Assembly: GCA_900239685.1 (NCBI GenBank)
Contig: OENT01000415.1
Coordinates: 56,705 to 120,704 of the forward strand
Source: Rotaria macrura
Lineage: Eukaryota > Rotifera > Eurotatoria > Philodinida > Philodinidae
Direction of reading: 5' to 3'
DNA: 64,000 nt
In this document: positions 1-11,877 of the stretch, in pieces
Layout of the letters: each line of letters opens with the position of its first letter
How positions within the stretch are numbered: the stretch's first letter is position 1
Notes under the pieces: model-generated
The model's input: the letters and a program-made list of their open reading frames with translations, nothing else
Told to the model about the DNA's origin: nothing
Database searches by the model: none
Program-made: the position numbers and the translations under genes

Positions 1-1830
1 GGGAGATTTAGTACTTCGACAAGAAGCTCGTCGTCTACGAAATCTGGCTCGGTTTGAACTAAAGCTATTTCAACAAAATCATCTGGCCAACCAATTAAAA
101 GAAAGACATATGCAAGCTGAAACCTCCACCTTATTTTGAAGTAAAGCGAAGAGACAATATAAAACGATTTCCTCCTCGTTGAGGGGTTTCAAGCAATCGA
201 ACGGTGAAATAATAAAGGATGCACAATTAATGGCAGACATTGCTGCTGAACACTATGAATAACTATTCGAAACACCGGAAGTGATACGCCCACACCCATA
301 TGTCAATGCATCACTGGTCCAATGGAAATCACAAGATATTCATGGTCTCTCGTCATATATGCTGGATAAAATACCGAGAAATTACTGGCATCATTTCGTA
401 CAGTTATATCAGTATTCGTTTACCGAAAGATATACTTTAAAGAAACGTAAAGAGATGAGAATGATACTACTAGCTAAGAAAAATGCAATAGGTACAATGG
501 ACCAGTCAAGTCAAGGCTGAACTTGCTTCTTGACTAGTTTTTGAAAATACAAGAAAAACTCTTCCTGGATCGATTAGTTCAAGATTTGCAGAACCACGGT
601 ATCCTGCCAGATAATCAATCAGGATTCCGTGCTAAGCATAGACTGCAAACAAGGCTTTTACTACTCATCGATCAAATATTTTCATACATGTCAAATAGTT
701 CCCCAGTCACAACTGTGTTCGTAGATTTTAAATCAGCATTAGATCAACTATGGTTTGAAGGCTGTCTAGGTAAACTAGCTGCAATAGGTATTCCACATGC
801 ATATTTCAACTGGATCCGAACATGGCTAAGTGAATGGTGAGCAGTTATTGAAGTTCAAGGAAAACGATCAAAATGGATCTCAATCGAACACGGTATGGTC
901 CTCAAGGCTCCAGTTTCACGCCGGCATCATTCATTGCATACCACAGTGATATGGCTGACTTCTTGCCCAAGGCTATGTCGTTTTTCTTTGTGGATGATCT
1001 GGCTGCCGTACTAGCGGGTCGATTAGGCAGTAGGTATACAGATCAGTGTATTGATCTCGAACGTTGGTTACAAACGGTTCTGGAACAATTCGAATTCTAC
1101 TTGATTCTAGCTGTACAACCAATAAACTACTGAAAAACTCAAGCAGTGTTTTCAGCACAAGCCGTTGGTTATCCGAACCCAATGCCACAGCTTCGATGTG
1201 GGGACCATTCTATCGATTGAACGTCCAAGTTTAAGTACCTCGGATATTGGTTTACGACTCGGATGGGACGGAGAAGCATCATTAGAATTACTCGGTTAAA
1301 AACTCGTCAACATGCAGCATTGATTAATTCATTTAGATTAAGTGGTGTATTCTCGATGAAATTAAGATGAGTTCTTTTTTCGACGTTCGTGCTGTCACAC
1401 TTCACTTGGTTATTTGGGATCTATCCATATTTCAAAGATACTCAACGGACGGGACTCAAATTAAAAGTGTCAACGCTGGGAGGACTTATTATTTTCGTCG
1501 ATGTATGATGAAAGAACACTAGAAGATCTGTGCTTCATCTATTGGGAAAAGTATCTTAAGAAGTTGACCAAATCATTAGTAGATGGATATCTTTTATTAG
1601 AACAATCTGAACTGAATGCTCATCGATCGAACTACGTAGAGTGTGGCAGGCGAATTCAATGCCTGTAAAGACCAAAACGATTCTCGCCGCACGTATCTGT
1701 ATTTTGGCAAGCTCTACGATGGATGGAGATTCATGGAACTTCGGGCTCAGTAGTGAAGTTAAACAAAGAAGATCTTGGATATTTTGCTCTTTTTCCCGAG
1801 AGTTTCTAGTGAGGGGCCACAAAAGCAATA
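1..1830 (+). pseudogene. Decayed non-LTR (LINE) retrotransposon, reverse transcriptase region
   Basis: Remains of a LINE reverse transcriptase read on the plus strand through several frames. Around 541-840 the translation contains QSGFRAKHRLQTR and a motif-A-like FVDFKSALDQLW followed by LAAIGIP and a WIRTWLSEW segment. Around 960-1020 the catalytic motif C appears as FFVDDLAAV. Near 1225-1260 a post-RT 'KYLGYWFTTRMG' segment is visible. The order and spacing are those of a non-LTR RT. Stops interrupt every frame (for example near 139, 260, 520 and 838), so the copy is dead. No endonuclease domain is seen, and the element probably starts before the window. The last 100-150 bases become purine-rich, possibly the 3' end. 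The clade (Jockey/I-like or other) cannot be settled by eye. Confidence 0.85.
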
Positions 1831-2749
1831 GTGTGAAAGTCTCTCTGAAAAAAATGAAGAGGGAGAAAAGAATAAGAACAAAAAAGAGGGTTATAAGAAA
1901 AGAGGAGAGGAAGAGGGAAAAACTGGTGGATTCAGATATAAAAAGAATTTATATTCATACTACTTAACACAATGATATCTGGTATCTGCGCAAGAATTCT
2001 GTTTTCCGTCCCTAGGTTCGTCTTGTTATTTTATTTCCTTTTCAAATCACTCTGTATTACTAATGTCGAATAGCCAAGGTTTACCACAGAGACACTGATT
2101 ATTATATATAATAAGGGCTCATTAAGTTCGACTATTCGTCTTCCGCTACGCGTACAACACGCTAATGGCTACGAACGATCTTATATCCACGTTCAAGTTT
2201 CATCAGGCTTTAGATCGCACATGCAAAGTGGTGCTAAACAACCATCCATAGCCAGAAGAGTCAAATTCAGAGAAGGATGATCATCTCCAAAATGAGATTA
2301 AAAACCAAGGATTTATTAACACAATTTTAATTCATAATAATCAGTTAAATATGTTAGAAAACAAATTCAATTTTATTGTGAACAATTACGCTAATTCATC
2401 ACACGTAAAAGTAGTGATGAAAGAAACCAAAGAACTAGAAAGCCACTTTGTTGCAGTACCTCAACCATAATGGCCGTGACGTGAATTCATATTAATCCCA
2501 ATAGATATGTGGGTGGTACTCTGAAAATTTAAAAGGAGTCACACGAAACCATCTAGGTTTCGCGTTTTCACTAGAAACCTAAACCAGTTTTTGAAAATGG
2601 TACAAAACCAAAACAGGATTTGATTTTTGCAACGAAATCGAAACCTTTCTGGATTTATAGATTTTCCATCAATGTAATTCTATATAGTACCTTTTCTCTC
2701 CAGTGTATAGAAATAAAGGATTAGATATGGAAATAATGGGTTGAGGACA
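1831..2749. other. Non-coding stretch after the LINE, with a short coding-like remnant
   Basis: A purine-rich tract (about 1840-1930) follows the LINE remnant. Between about 2275 and 2470 one plus frame stays open for roughly 65-70 codons with plausible composition (Lys, Asn and Glu rich), but it has no start, no splice context that I can justify and no recognised domain. At 2625-2640 lies TTTTGCAACGAAATCG, whose inverted copy occurs at 3521-3535 and again near 56220, so this is part of a dispersed repeat. Confidence 0.4.
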
Positions 2750-3171
2750 GAGCTCGGACGAAAGTGTTCGTGCTTGTTCCTTTTATACTTTTTCAAGTAA
2801 AAGTATAGTTACCAAGTACAGAGTATACCTGATGAATAGTTGTACTTATACTTTGAAAAAGGTATTTAGTACGTGCATTGATACTTGTACTTTGAAAAAT
2901 ACTTGGCACTTGTACTTGCACTTGTATTCGTACTTATCCTTTTACTTTGGGCAAAGTACTTCGTACTTAGATGTTGCATTCATTATGACGCATCCAATAT
3001 AAAAACCAAGTACGTTTTTCAAAGAACAAGTACAGGGCAAGAATACTTGTTCAAAGACAAGTAAAAGCACAAGTAACTACATTTTTCCAAGTACAAGTAA
3101 AAAAACACGTACATTTATTAAATCACAAGGAAAACAATTCTACTTGCTCCACTCGTACTTGTCATAGCTCT
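2750..3171. repeat. Imperfect inverted-repeat element built of AAGTAC/GTACTT units
   Basis: The left half is full of GTACTT and TACTTGTACTTTGAAAA strings (about 2780-2970). The right half is full of the complements, such as TTTTTCAAAGAACAAGTAC and CAAGTACAAGTA (about 3005-3160). The outer ends share AGAGCT (left near 2750, inverted near 3168). Both flanks carry GTATAGAAATAA followed by GATTGAGGA-like sequence, a possible flanking direct repeat. No coding capacity. Probably a non-autonomous foldback element or decayed MITE. Confidence 0.6.
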
Positions 3172-4588
3172 ATTTACGGAAATATAGGTAAGAGTTTATG
3201 TATAGAAATAAGTGATTGAGGATACACAAGTGTTTAGGATCGGCGTGACGTGATAGAAAGAGCTGTGGAAATATCAAAATAGATTGTTGTAAAAACGTAT
3301 AAAGTCAAATATTTCGAAACATCCACAAAAGATAGAAATTAAGACCCGAACGGCCAGGCATATTTTTAGGTATATTAGAATAGGAGTTAAAGCAGACAAG
3401 CATAACCGAAATAATAATGTATTGAATTTTGGCAGAAACCTATAGAGTAAAACCTATTTTCCAGGAATATGCAAAATGGTCTCGAAGAAATCTTATTCGT
3501 ACGGAACCTCAAAGGATTTCGATTTCGTTGCAAAATTGGAATTGAAAGGTTAAGTGTGGCACCTTCGTTTTTACAGTGTACTAGCTGTCCTGATCAAAGT
3601 CGGAAAAAAGTATGTTGGACCTTGGTTGTATATGAAGATTATTGAAAATTCGCCAGGAATATCTACTACCAGTGAACAAAGCGATAGTCGCAAGGATAAA
3701 AAGGAGTTTTCGAACTAAAAAGCCTCCTTGATCAACACTTGAACGAACAAAATAAAAAGCTAAATACCATATTACGCATAAGCTTAATGTTAGTGAACCG
3801 GTTGCAACAAATCTTACTCGTGGTTAATATGTTAGCGTTTGGAAAAAAAAACAAAAAGTAAATTCACGTTTTGCTCATAATAGAGCGCTGAAGCTGCCCT
3901 CTCTCGTTCTCGTTTTTGTATTTATCTCTTGCTCTTGCCAGTTGCTCAAGTACCTCTTGATCCCGTTCGCAATATTCGTTGCTGTTCATGCTTTTTATGT
4001 CTCTTCACTATCTTTTTATCAAGTTTGGTGCTTGTGGAATGCATACAATTGCAAAGATACATGGTCCCTTTAGGACTGCAGTGGTTTTAAGCAGTTTTCT
4101 TTGTTGTTAAATAAAAAAAGGAATACTTTTCTCTGATGAAATTTCATACGTGAACCCTTCACGTACATGCATGTAAGATTTGGCAGAAAATTCTATTTGC
4201 TGAGAAATATTATAATGTGTATTTCAACGTGCACGTACTCAATGGTATTTCTTAGAAAAAGAAACAGATATCCCATTGAGTAATAGGCATAACGAAAAGG
4301 GCATTTTTTAACAGGGAATTCTTTTGTAGATATCCTTTTTGGATCTACGAAACATCTGAGACATGCAAGGTGAAATAGTCCAGTGGGAGGGGCGATAAAA
4401 CATAGAGTATAGAAGTGCGATTGATGTCAAATGTCTAAGTAATAGGAATTTCTCCTTAGATTTCTAACAGCTTCAAGAATTATCATAGCAAAGGTGAAAG
4501 TTGCTCTACCAAACGGTGTACCTGGACTTTTACATCAAATTTTGTTCGCTCAGATCTTTATTCTTTTGCAATATATGAAGTAATTTGA
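3172..4588. other. No gene recognised
   Basis: AT-rich sequence without a convincing exon on either strand. It holds the inverted copy of the dispersed GATTTCGTTGCAAAA repeat at 3521-3535 and T/C-rich stretches near 3900-4010. Confidence 0.4.
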
Positions 4589-6466
4589 CTAACTCATTTT
4601 ATTCATCATTGAACTATCTAATTGAAAATCATCAAAATATCTAATTCACTTATTGATACTTACATTTATCACAGTACAGGCCTTTGCAGTTTGAAGTACA
4701 CTAAAAACGAAGAGATCTTTAAGTTAGATATTTATTGAACACAACAGAACTGACTGCGCATGAGTGTGGGGCGTAACATTTACCACCATTCTGGCACGCC
4801 GGACTGCAAGTAGCTAGAAGAAGAAAAATTGAAAAAAATAGATCAATATTTATAAAAACTTGTATGTTTTCGATGCAAAAAACTCGTTTTCTTCACAGAA
4901 TATAATAATTATAATTAACGAAAACACAAATGAATCTACTAACTCTTTATCACAGTAAGACTACGAACATTTTGTGACTGATAAATAGATTTCAAAATGA
5001 AACAATGATCTTCTTCTCCTATTTTTCAATTTTAAGACGTTTAAATCACACTGATTATTTTCGTTCATCGTAATACTATGGTTTTTCTCAGGTTGCTTTC
5101 AAAATCAATCCGATAATCTCAACTTAAATTTTGCATCATAAAGATTCCCAACTAGATTAGTACAATGTGGCAGCTGACGCTATTCTGGAGTCTAATTTGT
5201 TGACATGTCACATATATCGAATTCTCTTACACATGAAAGTAAAGGTCCATATATGAAATATTTTCATCAATAAGAATTTTGAATAAGAATCGTATTGATA
5301 GAATCAGTATGAAATTTTGAATAAAATGAAATATTTTTACGATCGAACAAGAACTTTCATAAGTGACCTGCTACTTTGAGCTTATTGGGGACGAAAGTAA
5401 TGTAGAAAACAACTTTTTCAAAGTCTGTTGGTTGCTATAGCAGTAGACGCAAAACATGACACGTATACTTTGAGCAACAAGTCGAATTTTGTTTGTGTAC
5501 AAATATTTTACCTAAAATAATTAATTTTATTTCATCACCTAATGTAAAGTCTAGTTTAGAATACCATCATTACAGGGTCTTTCAAAACTTTTCATAATTT
5601 AAATGATGACACTGCCAAGTGTCGTGAAAAATAGCTACTAGAAACAGATTTTTAAATTATATTAATCTATCATTGCACGCTACTGTATTGTTTTAGTAAC
5701 AATTGACTAATATTGTACAATACAATTTTGCGTACTATTTTAGAAAGTAGCTTCGGAAGTAATAAATATGAAGAACATCGGTAAATAATGGAAACTTATT
5801 CTCCCAGGTATGAAATAAATAGATGAACATATATTTGTAGATTGTAAGCAACAGAATAACATTATTAAATCAAAAGCATACGATATGAGGAATCAGCATG
5901 TACAAAAACATCTACAAACCAAATTTCTGGAAGAGAAGGTTTTTAGTTTCAACGAAATTTTACATCGTATGCATTCTTATTCATGATCATGTCGTCTTTA
6001 CTGCATGGTATATCAAATTTTGACGAGAATCTTTTCTTTTTTGAAGAGCCCATGTTTTGAAATATAGTTTCATGCACACATTTCGAGTATTATATGGATC
6101 TAGTAAACTATTGTAAACATGAACAAAGTGAAACAAAATTAGGCACATATATCCTTACGAAAACTACCACTTTTCTATTTCATGACTCTGCCTAGTAGGA
6201 CAATGATCTCAATTTAGTTGAAACTTGAGGCAGACGATGCAATCAAATTGTAAGTTTTCCTTGCTATCAGATTCGAAATAGCCTAAATATCAAATGAAAT
6301 TGTACGTACGGGTCTCACAGGAATAACCATACCAAAGCGATGGACACTAAAATCGATAAGAATTTCAGATTGAAATTTTCAACAAAAATAGCAAGACTTA
6401 CACGGCATGAGTTATGTGCATAGCAGTGACCACCATTTGCACAGGGTGGATTACATTTTGGTGGCT
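4589..6466 (-). CDS. EGF-domain exons, probable 3' part of the upstream MACPF gene
   Basis: Four exons with canonical splice sites encode two EGF-like modules: 6402-6466 (acceptor TTTTAAG, donor GTAAGT), 6310-6346, 4755-4813 and 4664-4700. A tentative last exon at 4589-4617 ends in TAG. Module 1 contains CNPPCANGGHCY and then CPSLWYGYSC. Module 2 contains CSPACQNGGKCY and then CTSNCKGLYC. Each module is split over a 59-65 nt exon and a 37 nt exon, and every module begins and ends in phase 1, as in shuffled extracellular EGF modules. The phase and Pro-rich linker match a donor at 11934/11933 in the MACPF gene on the same strand, so these are probably exons of that gene after a 5.5 kb intron. 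The two modules are separated by a 1.5 kb intron. EGF modules act extracellularly in binding or structure; no ligand can be inferred. The last exon is the least certain. Confidence 0.7.
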
Positions 6467-6539
6467 CTTAAAATGAAAAAAGTAAAAGATAGACAGTTAA
6501 AAATACAGAAAAAATATAAATTCCAAGCCCAGGTCGATC

Positions 6540-8037
6540 ATTCCCGAAATCGGATCCTGCAGGAAACAGGCCATTTTGTGTTAACTTATGGCGTATTTCG
6601 AGCCGTAAACGACCGGAAAACAATCGGAACATGAAAGCTGTAATTCGGCGGAAAAATCATCGTATCGGGAAACGTAAGTTTCCGAACAATTCCTTCGACT
6701 GGAACATTGGAGGAACTATGAAGGAACCGGCCGGATAATACTCAGGAAATTCGTGTTTCCGAAAGGAAACAAGCTGGAAATAACTCTTACACCACCGGGA
6801 AAGCCCGGATATAAATCCGTTTCCTTCGGTTCATAACAAGTATTTAGTGCAATTCTTCGGACGATCAAAATCTCACATAAGGAAGAAGATCTTCTTAGAT
6901 CCTTCGACGTATTTCTGAGAACCAATCGGTCTTCTTGAGACCCTAATACACAACTGAATCGAACGATCATTAAAGATCTTTTTTTTATGAAAATCGTTAT
7001 TTTAAGGTCTTTTTTAGATCTGAGTATCGGCATCGATAGAGGAAGATCTTCTAAGATGTCTGAAGTTGCCTTCGTGCATTTCCCAGTATTCCTAAGGCTG
7101 TGATAGAGAGTAGCAAATGGATGACCTTGAATACTCTTTTTTCGAGAATTCTTTCATCTTCGGGAAAGAGGCTTTGTGTTGTTCATCAGTATCAAATTAA
7201 TCGTGACATCTTCGAAATGTAATTCATAATTCATGGTTTGCTGGGCAGTTGATTCGAACTTTCAAAAATTTGAGCTGAAAAAACTTGATAGAGTGTCTTT
7301 TTGTTAGTAGCCATCGCTTCAGAAAAGTTTATTTTCTAATATAGTTGACGTTTGAAGCTGAATATCAATTTTGTTTCAGTGAGTCTTTGTCTACTCTGGC
7401 AATTTTGACGAAGAAAAGAAAAAAATTCGTTCTGGAATCTTAGAAACTTTAGTTACGTGGCCAAAGATCCGGATGGGTCTCGAAAAGACTGGATTTATGT
7501 TTTGTCTCTTTGTGTGAGAAATTATGATGATAAATGGCAGCAAATGCTTTGTTCTGTATGATTAAGAACCGTAGTGATACCTTTTCAGGGTTTTTCTGAC
7601 TTTCCAAGAGTTTTAGTTCGGTTTGTTGTTGAGATCGTTCAAGAAATCTCCAAAGACCTCTGGATCGATGTCTCATTGGTCAATAATACAAAAATAATTT
7701 TAGTCAGGTGTGTATTGTTATTTCTGTATATTAAGCCAGTGTTCCGATTCGGTGCAGGATAGAAGTATGCAGACGTGAATCGGAAACGATTAGATCTTGA
7801 TTGTTTCCTGTGGCGTTAGCAAAACTGTTTTCTTCGTGACCCAGAAGTCGGTTTAGGAAACGGTGGGATGTGAACCAATATCCTCTACCTGTAGGGAAGC
7901 TAGGTTATCAGTGACCGGAACCGGTGATGGAAACACTGACCATATACACATGTGGGTTACGGTTCCTGGAATTAGAGGGACATGCACTGGAACCGGTAAC
8001 AAGAATCGTTTTAGGGATTCTGGTTCCGGAATAGGGG
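6540..8037. repeat. Decayed CCGGAA/GGAACCGG-rich repeat region
   Basis: This stretch is clearly richer in GC than its surroundings at two places (about 6540-6830 and 7740-8037). It repeats GGAAAC, CCGGAA, GGAACCGG and GGTTCC-type strings. A similar block lies at 45060-45340 and a weaker one near 13580-13740, so it is a dispersed repeat family. The ORFs here have no recognisable domain and the composition of repeats. It lies in the proposed long intron of the MACPF-EGF gene. Confidence 0.5.
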
Positions 8038-8460
8038 TGGCACGTTAACTTTAAAAGCTTTTAATAAAGTGTTAAAGTTAAAGTGTTTTTACTTTAACTT
8101 TAAAGATTAAAGTTAAAGTGAATTTTCTTTTTTATACTTATCACTATCCGGACTGATTGATTGATGCTCGCTAGGCTCGCTGCAACCTATGAAACGTAAC
8201 AGAATGAAAAAATAAACTAGTTTCACTCAACTTTAAACCACATTAAACGTTAAGATCAACGTATAAAGTTATTTAAAGTCGTTTTAAATTGTTTTATTTT
8301 TCATTTTTTTGTCGTCTTATAGGTTGTGCAGGGTCTAGCGAGCATCAATCAACCAGTCCGGGTAGTGATAAATACGAAAAAGAAAATTCACTTTAACTTT
8401 AAAAATAAAGTTAAAGTAAACCACTTTAACTTTAACCTTTAAAGTAAAGTTAAAGTGCCA
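8038..8460. mobile_element. Hairpin MITE with TTAACTTTAAAG-rich arms
   Basis: The arms are clear inverted repeats. The left arm starts TGGCACGTTAACTTTAAAAG and the right arm ends in the complement, TTTAAAGTAAAGTTAAAGTGCCA. Inside, TGATTGATTGATGCTCGCTAG (left, about 8154-8175) pairs with CTAGCGAGCATCAATCAACC (right, about 8335-8354), and TATACTTATCACTATCCGGAC pairs with GTCCGGGTAGTGATAAATAC. The unpaired centre is about 130 bp. No ORF. This is typical of a non-autonomous DNA transposon; target duplication could not be fixed. Confidence 0.85.
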
Positions 8461-10916
8461 TCCATATTCCGGAATTCGCTGAAAAAGTACGGGATGTGCC
8501 AGGTCCTTGTCGTACGTCTTTGACCTTGGAAAGTAAGAAACTTATTTTTTGTACACCCTATCATACTGATTATCACCCACAAGGGTTTAATCGGTCTGGG
8601 AATTATGTGCTTGCTTAATATCAGCAGTGAATATTGTATACTTAATCGTGGCACTTGCACAAGCATCTGGCACATGAATGAACTTTGTTAGACTAAACTC
8701 GTTCCTGAATATGTGGATGTTGTTCAAACTTGAACGTAATGATGTAAATAACTATTAATCTCATGTAATAAAATCTGTTTAGTTGAAAGCAAAACGATTA
8801 GAAAATATCACTGATGTTTCTAAATTTTAGTCGCCATCGTCGAAACTTGACTTTTATGAGAACTAAGCACGAAATTCAAAATCAGCATAAAATGAGTCTG
8901 AAGTAGCATCTATAATCTCAAAAGTCGTTTTTTAGAACGCTAGATGAAGGGCGTTTTTAAATGTATGTCATAGAAAATTGAAATTTTTCTCTTCCACAGA
9001 TAATCACAAACCATGCATTGCCTATATCTCACTAAAATATATAGACTAATTTCTTATTGCATTACCAGACAGTCGAATTAGAATTGAAGACACGAGTTTC
9101 AAAATAATTTTAAAAAAAATTTTTTATTTAATCAGGGGCACTTGTTGCACCATGTCTCATTTTGCAATAGTGCGTAGATTGTACTCACAAACTTCTCAAG
9201 CCGCTTATTATCAATATCGAAAAAATACATATTTCTTCACAACAATGCTCTATGAATTCATATGAACATCACATGTGCCACATTCTTATTGACAGAGTGA
9301 AAATGCTTAGCCAAGTTCACAATCAAATTCACTCAGTTAGCTCACCTACTGCCGTCCTCTTTTTGCCAGGGCTCATCCTTCTAATAGCGAAGACGGTCAC
9401 ATTCAGCTAAACTGAACAAATTGCGAGGAGAAAAGATCAATGGAATTTGTTACACCAACATCAGTTCATCATGCTTCGTTACATGTGATCGTCGTGATAG
9501 ATCATGTCACAGGATAGGTGCAATGAACTACCATTGTATGAAAGTATAGAAAGTGGTAGTGTTTACTAAATTGAATGAGTGAGATGCTTTTTACACTCGT
9601 TGAACTTGGCAAGAGAACAACAGTTGAAAAGTATTCGGAAGTGGCGATCTGACGAGATGTACCACAATCTAATTTCATATCTCTCATTTCTGGTTTCTGT
9701 TGAGAGTATTCTTCCAATTTTTATTCTATGCTGACTGGTGGATATTCGAATTTGAATCAAATAAGATCTTTCAGATAGAACGTTTTTTGAGATATCATAG
9801 CTTCATTTTAAATGCGTTGTTAGACTCTAGGATTTCGAATGCCTATAAACGTTTATGTTATTGTCATATGTCAGAAGTGAGTAGTGAGACATGTATATTT
9901 GCATCTCTTATCGACATAACTCTTGCTACCCTATCAACATACTTGTTGTTCAAATATTGCAATATTTGTCATTCTAGACTGATATGAATATCAAACAAAA
10001 AAGTACTGATTTCGTTCATCTTCGCTCATATACTTGGGTTGAAATCTATTTCTACAGGAATATTTTGCTCGCACTTGCGACGAACACTATCGTATGATAT
10101 GAAAATGGTTGAAGAGGATGAAATTTGATTCAATTCGATGAAAATAGTTTTAGAAGAGACATTTCACAAGTACGACTGGAATCATCAATAGAATTTCAGT
10201 TGTAAGCAAATATATAGAAGCATTACGTCAATTTTAATTACTGAAAAATAGCTAGATTTTATTGTTTTAAATAAAACGTATCATGCTAGTTTTGGTATCA
10301 ACAATTTCAGCTGCCCTTTATAATCTATGAAATCTAGGGCTATGGCTTTTCCCGTATCTTCATATTTTAGCGTTCTATCAATGTAGTTAAAAGGGAAAAC
10401 ACTTCGTTCTTAGCGGCAGTAAATGCCAATATCACCTTGCAACCCCTATTTTAAGGATGTTTCCTGCGACTTTCAATGGACTTGGTGCTACCTGTGGCGC
10501 TAGAATTGAATACTACGCATATCTAATTACTGAATTAGACTCAGAAACCCTCAGTGAAGACTTTTAGAAATTCGAGGCCGTTCTCATTTTATCACATCTC
10601 AAACCAGAAGAAGAAGAATGCAAACGTTTTTACGAATCCGATTTTTAAATTTTGAGGACGATCTGATTGAGTAAGACAGTGTTGTATTATGATTTTCAAA
10701 GTTAAGCAATCGCATTCTGAAGTGAAATTACGAGAAAGTTGAAATTAGCAACTAAAATGAGGCTGTATGCTCGATGTACTCAACTTGAAAATATGTCGTA
10801 AACCTGTCGAATGATATTATAGAAAGTTTATTTTTCTACAAAACTACAGAAAACTAACTGATCGCGATTGAAATAAACTTTTAGTCTATCCGATCTCGAT
10901 TACAATTCTGAGGAAT
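8461..10916. other. No gene recognised
   Basis: AT-rich DNA within the proposed long intron of the MACPF-EGF gene. Short ORFs (for example 9700-9987 plus and 9502-9760 minus) lack recognisable domains, splice context or coding-like composition. A poly-A/T run lies at 9105-9130. Confidence 0.4.
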
Positions 10917-11090
10917 CCAAGGGGGAAAAGCGATACTTCATCTACTTCAAAATTTTTGAAGTACAAGGGAGTAACATGGAAGTAAACAGAAGTAAATGGA
11001 AGTAGAATGGAAGTAGAAGCGAAGTACAATGGAAGTAAAAGGAAGTAAATGGAAGTACATACTTCAGAAGTATCGCTTTTTTCCCCTTGG
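10917..11090. mobile_element. Small MITE with internal GGAAGTA tandem repeats
   Basis: The ends are inverted copies: the left is CCAAGGGGGAAAAGCGATAC and the right is the complement, GTATCGCTTTTTTCCCCTTGG, extended by ACTTC/GAAGT. The interior is a degenerate tandem of GGAAGTA(AAT/GA) units on the plus strand (about 10975-11055). No ORF is genuine here. Length and structure fit a non-autonomous DNA element. Confidence 0.85.
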
Positions 11091-11877
11091 AGGAGTCACA
11101 TTTCCATTTTTCCTCAATCTCACCAATCTCTGCAGTTGAAGGAGCCTTAGTACTCATCAATGAAATAGATTCATTATATAGGCCAGTAGTTTTGGTAAAC
11201 TTTCAGCAGTCGTCGAAGTCAAGTAAAACATAATGGTCTAGTATTTTAGACTTTATTACAACGTTGTTTTGGTCTTTCTTTTCAGTTTCTAAAATCACAA
11301 AAGAGAAATGTCTCACTATTGATGTCAGATTTACCCTATTTCATTATGTGCGCATTATATTAAAGATCGATTAAGTATAATGTTATCGTTTTCTTTACTA
11401 TAAACTTCTACACTACGGTTATAAAATACTTTCTAAACGTGAAATAGACTACTTCTGTCATATAAACAACAAAATCGTTGAAAGTTTTATTAAAATACTA
11501 TAGCTGATCAAGTCAAATGTCGAGTGGCAGATCATATTTTAATCATGATTTATACACGAAAAATCATTGTGAAACACTAAGAATACCTGAAGTTTTTGGT
11601 TACTCTGTAGAAGATGTTACTATCTTCTGTCTTCAATCAGCATCTAATTAAATAGTTGTTCATCAGCGTACAATGCAATATAGTCGTCTCTAGTTTTTAG
11701 ATTTACAATAGAATGTATGAAATATTGAGAATTATATTTAGCTAAAAGTAGAAAAGCTTTCTATTGAATTGGTTTGTCTTCCAAAAAGAGTGAAAAATTT
11801 ATGTTAAAGCTCTGCTAGCTGTGAAATCTAGATTCTCAGTTGCTTTACTTCCTGAAGAAATATTCAAATTAACTGAA

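Noticed and set aside
9502-9987. Overlapping short ORFs on both strands
   Set aside because: No domain, no coding bias, and located in the proposed long intron of the MACPF-EGF gene.
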